Part shown: piece by piece, positions 60,776 to 64,000 of the stretch | How positions within the stretch are numbered: position 1 is the stretch's first letter | How the letters are laid out: the number at the start of each line of letters is the position of its first letter | Assembly (NCBI RefSeq): GCF_902167145.1 | Contig: NC_050104.1 | Coordinates: 7,958,001-8,022,000, forward strand | From: Zea mays | Taxonomy: Eukaryota; Streptophyta; Magnoliopsida; Poales; Poaceae | Length of the DNA: 64,000 nt | Direction: 5' to 3' | The notes under the pieces: generated by a model | The model's database searches: none | Seen by the model: the letters and a program-made list of their open reading frames with translations, nothing else | Told to the model about the DNA's origin: nothing | Made by a program: the position numbers and the translations under genes

Positions 60776-60866
60776 CCTACAATTCAGGTTGATATCTCTC
60801 ATTTCAAAGAATAGAAATGAGCACAAAAAACAGACGGTCGAAAGGGTTATTTATAGGCATGTAGCC

Positions 60867-61175
60867 GAGGGCGTGGGAGTGGTCCGTTGACCGGTATATA
60901 GGGGGTCGGCGCCAAGATCTATGGCGTCGACCCCTGCCACGTGGGATTCGCCGTCCAGGGGGTCGGCGCTAAGATCTATGGCGTCGACCCCCTATATCAT
61001 GCCGCGTCGGCTGCCACGTAGGCATATTTGGCGCCAATTATGATGACGCTACTATGTGTTAGCTCAGCACCAATGATGATAGCGCTGAGGTTGGGGTCAA
61101 TTTTTTGAAATGAAATTGCTAAGGGACATAATTGTGCAAAAAAACCCAAAAGGAGCTAAAATGCAAAAAAGTTGG
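60867..61175 (-). repeat. Right arm of the long inverted repeat
   Basis: Contains two consecutive palindromes of the ggggtcggcgc..agatct..ggcgtcgacccc type (about 60901-60934 and 60959-60993), of which the left arm keeps one. Confidence 0.8.
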
Positions 61176-62342
61176 ACTCGCGAGCCTTCCAGAGTCCAAA
61201 CGAAAACGAATGGATGCAAAAAAAAACACCCTCCACAACCGCTGTCAAATGCTTCGTCTCGAGGTGCCCGCCACCAGACGTTGCTCCCTCGTCGTGGTAG
61301 ATGCCACCGACGTAGCGCTCTCCACACAACACCATAAACCTAGCGGCTCGGAGTTCTCCGCTCCTCCGTGGCCTCCATGAAAAATCCGGGCACCAAACCC
61401 TAGCACGTCGCCGCTTCCACAGCCCCGCCACACCTCGACCCTCATGCTGCTCGTCTCCAACCATGGCGAGCCACGGCTCGTGCCGTCCGTTGAATCCTCT
61501 CGTGGGGTCTACAAATGAAGCTCTCCCAACAAGAGACTGCACACTGCGGTAATGCATTCCCTTCTTCTCTGTGATTTTGTTTCATATCTCGCAGATTAGC
61601 ATGTCTCTTGCGTTCTAAAAGACTAGGAGAGAAACGTGTGTGAACATTACTGCTGAAATATTTTTTTACCAAACACGAGTTGAATCATTTATGCTACTCA
61701 ATTTTCTTATGAAATTCCTGATGTACATACAAACACTCATTTGGGTTTTCCCATTTTTTCACACTCAGCGGCTCTTACTGCAATACGAGATACTGTACTA
61801 CTGTGGATGGTCGAGAAGCGAGCAGAGCTTGACGGTCGTTCGCCGTTGGAACGTTCGTGTGGGCGACACTGATGGCATGATGCATCTGTCAGCAAGATCT
61901 CTAGTTTTTTCACGCTGTTGAATCGACAGGTATAGCAGACAAATACAGAAAAAGGGCTGGCCTGGTTAAAAAACGGTTCAGGTTAGCAAGCAGTCTGGCC
62001 CGGTTCACAATCGAAAAAGGGCCCGTATCGAGAAGTTAGCTTCACGTTTGAGAGAAGGTGTATGCTCTGCTTCCAATCCAGTTATTAGCTGCAGCTTCTC
62101 CTTGTGTCGTGTGTGGAATGTTTGCTTCAGTACATTAACTTTCTTTCTTCTTGTGTACACTGTTTGGGCCGGTCTAGGCTTTCTCGGCACGCGGTCCACT
62201 GTTGCGCCATCAGAGGAACCGAGAAAGCCCGTGACAATGATAGGTGGGCCCTAAAATGGGAAAACCCCTCAAGTCCCTAGCTAGAGTCTAGTCTCTGTTT
62301 TGCTGATGCAGACTTGTGTGGATTAGATTTTTTTGGTTTCAA
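61176..62342. other. Intergenic stretch right of the long-TIR element
   Basis: GC-rich to about 61560, with two aaaccctag/aacctag (telobox-like) motifs and short open frames, then AT-rich. I see no recognisable gene or element. Confidence 0.35.
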
Positions 62343-62350
62343 GACGTCAC

Positions 62351-62607
62351 TATAGATGTCCAAACGAGCGGCCCAGTCTAACTTGGCACAAGCCCAGGGA
62401 GACATTGGATTCCGCTGGCAGTAGAACACACGCTCGTTTGTGATTAATAGTGAATATAAATATTATATATATATACTATTTTAAAAATAAAAAATACAAT
62501 TATGTCGGACCGAACTAACTCTATGGGTCGAGACAACGACTTATACACTATTAAATGGGTCGTGCTTCGGGTCGACCTACCAAAAACAATCTATTTGGCC
62601 ATCTATA
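62351..62607. mobile_element. hAT-type MITE, copy A (257 bp)
   Basis: Ends TATAGATGTCCAAACGAGC and GGCCATCTATA, flanked by gacgtcac (62343-62350) and gacgtcaa (62608-62615): an 8 bp duplication with one mismatch, as hAT elements make. Internal sequence is a shorter, diverged form of copy B. Confidence 0.75.
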
Positions 62608-62707
62608 GACGTCAATGCAATGAGAGTTCCATCTCTCTCTCGCTTTTGGAAATATCTTTCCCTGTTCCACAGGACTCAAACAGAAGAGTCTTCTATTGAG
62701 TTGGATC

Positions 62708-63248
62708 TATAGATGGCCAAACGAGCCAGCTTGGCCCAACCCGACACGGCTCGTGTTGGGCACGACTCATTTTAGGCATGACCCGTCAGGCCCGGCTAGC
62801 GAATCGAGCCGTGCCGGACGGGTCCACGTGCCGCGATAGCGACCTAGGCATGGCTCATCGGCCTGCTAACTGTGTCGGCTCGGCTCGGTAGCACGCTGGA
62901 CCATCTGAGCATATTGTATAATTCAGCAAAAAATGTGTCGCTTAGGAGGCTCAAACGCGCGCCCACATGTGTGAGAGGCTTAAAACCAATGCAACTGCAT
63001 TTTTGTTATGTTATATGTTGAATTCATATACTAAATATATATATATACTGCTAATTTTAAAATAAAAATGTAACTGTGTCGTGCCTGTGCCGGCACTACG
63101 GGTCGAGATGGTGGCCTAGGCACGACCCTATAGACGTGTTGTGCGTGGCACTGACACTATGCTAGCTGTACCGGATCGTGCCTTGGCCGTCCTTTTTTGT
63201 GTCGTGCCTGGACCGGCCCATCGTGTTAGTGCCAATTGACCATCTATA
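62708..63248. mobile_element. hAT-type MITE, copy B (541 bp)
   Basis: Ends TATAGATGGCCAAACGAGCC and TTGACCATCTATA, flanked by perfect 8 bp duplications gttggatc (62700-62707 and 63249-63256). The interior is rich in cgtgcc/cacgac/gggtcg motifs. No coding sequence, so non-autonomous. Confidence 0.85.
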
Positions 63249-63256
63249 GTTGGATC

Positions 63257-63771
63257 ATTCAGCTGGTCTTAGTCTTGACTTATACCAGTGACTACACTCG
63301 ACATGAAAGAAGATAAAAGAAGAACAATGCAATCCTTAAATACCCTAATCTCGTCATCAAATCAAATTTAAATTAAGATATTTTGGATTCACTTGACTAA
63401 ATTTTAGCCCTATCACATTAAATGTGTAATAATAGTTAAGAGTATTAAACATAATCTAATTATAAAACTAATTACATAGGTAAATACTAAATAGTACAAC
63501 GAGTCTATAGAGTCTAATTATGTTATGATTTAATCATGTGATTTACAATAAACATTTGCTATCTATAGATTAATTAGAATTAATAAATTCTTATTTTTTT
63601 AATTAAATTATATACTACCTATAACTAGCATTCACATATGACATGAATTAAATTTTAGTCAAAGGAATCAAACACTAGAATAAGCGGATTGAGTATATAG
63701 ATATGACTTTGCGAAGCAACGAAATTACCTTTTTGCCATTTTGTAAATACCCCACGGCCATGGATCCGAAC
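63257..63771. other. AT-rich intergenic stretch
   Basis: No gene or clear element seen. Confidence 0.4.
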
Positions 63772-64000
63772 TAGAGATGTCAATGGGACCGATACCCGCT
63801 GATCTGTAGGAAATTTTCCTATTAGGGTACGGGTATGAGACAAAAATTGTCTCCATAGGTATGGATATGGGACAAAATTTCCACTCATTGGGTAAACGAG
63901 TATGGGTTTAGGAATCAATAATCTGAACCCGATTACTCATGGGTATTTCATATTTTCATACGTGTACACCTGTCCTGTTTGTATGAATGAGTTGAGGCCG
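63772..64000. mobile_element. hAT-like repeat, cut by the window end
   Basis: Starts TAGAGATGTCAATGGGACC and continues with gggtacggg/tatggg/acccga motifs, typical of a common plant hAT-like repeat whose ends read TAGRGATGGCAA. The other end is outside the window, so the TSD cannot be tested. Confidence 0.45.

Larger units (their letters stand above)
57890..61175. mobile_element. Long inverted-repeat DNA element carrying two convergent GRF zinc-finger genes
   Basis: 3286 bp bounded by arms 57890-58184 and 60867-61175 that are inverted copies of each other (starting CCAACTTTTTTGCATTTTAG). Long arms plus captured sequence fit a Mutator-like (Pack-MULE-type) element, but no transposase is present and I could not find a 9 bp TSD (flanks tactttcgg and actcgcgag). 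Contents: a GC-rich captured fragment, a 68 bp-period array, a plus-strand GRF gene, and a minus-strand GRF gene. The exact outer ends are uncertain. Confidence 0.6.

Noticed and set aside
57881..61184. 9 bp Mutator-type target duplication around the long-TIR element
   Set aside because: Flanks tactttcgg and actcgcgag do not match; the assignment to MULEs stays tentative.

Overview
The window looks like a stretch of a large grass genome, most likely maize (Zea mays) or a very close relative. About nine tenths of it is nested LTR retrotransposon. The LTRs and proteins match what I remember of the maize families Huck (Ty3/Gypsy, Tat lineage), Opie (Ty1/Copia, Sirevirus) and a long-LTR Tekay/Del chromovirus. 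One ordinary intron-rich plant gene sits between the blocks. There are no bacterial-type genes, rRNA or convincing tRNA. Family names are from memory; boundaries, target-site duplications (TSDs) and open frames were read from the sequence.

Layout. (1) 1-26673: a Huck-type element on the plus strand (Huck-1), cut by the window start, with broken gag and pol. It is split at 7571-7575 by a complete 13.6 kb chromovirus (7576-21170, TSD gaggg). (2) 27368-31623: a glycoside hydrolase family 5 gene with a fascin-like domain, at least ten exons, secreted, with a Stowaway MITE in one intron. (3) 32945-57518: a four-deep nest. A 132 bp Tourist-type MITE (TSD tta) holds a 1.24 kb Helitron, which holds a second Huck-type element on the minus strand (Huck-2, TSD actat), which holds an Opie-type element (43539-53028, TSD ccccc). 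An uninterrupted paralogue of the MITE at about 31871-31998 gives the empty site and fixes the Helitron ends at the base. (4) 57890-61175: a 3.3 kb element with roughly 300 bp inverted terminal arms carrying two convergent, damaged GRF-type zinc-finger genes and an unusual 68 bp-period repeat array. (5) 62351-63248: two hAT-type MITEs of one family, and the start of a third hAT-like repeat at the window end.

How it works together. LTR divergence counted by eye gives an order consistent with the nesting: Huck-1 about 2.1 percent (partial LTR), the chromovirus inside it about 0.7 percent; Huck-2 about 0.8 percent, the Opie inside it about 0.5 percent. The Opie-type gag and pol are both uninterrupted; Huck-2 pol is uninterrupted. 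Both Huck copies carry the same in-frame UAG between gag-protease and reverse transcriptase, followed 21 nt later by an 11 bp hairpin that differs between copies by a compensatory base-pair change. I regard this as the best candidate for an under-described mechanism in the window (programmed stop readthrough). The hydrolase gene is the only clear host gene; its promoter is squeezed between the Huck-1 LTR and the start codon.
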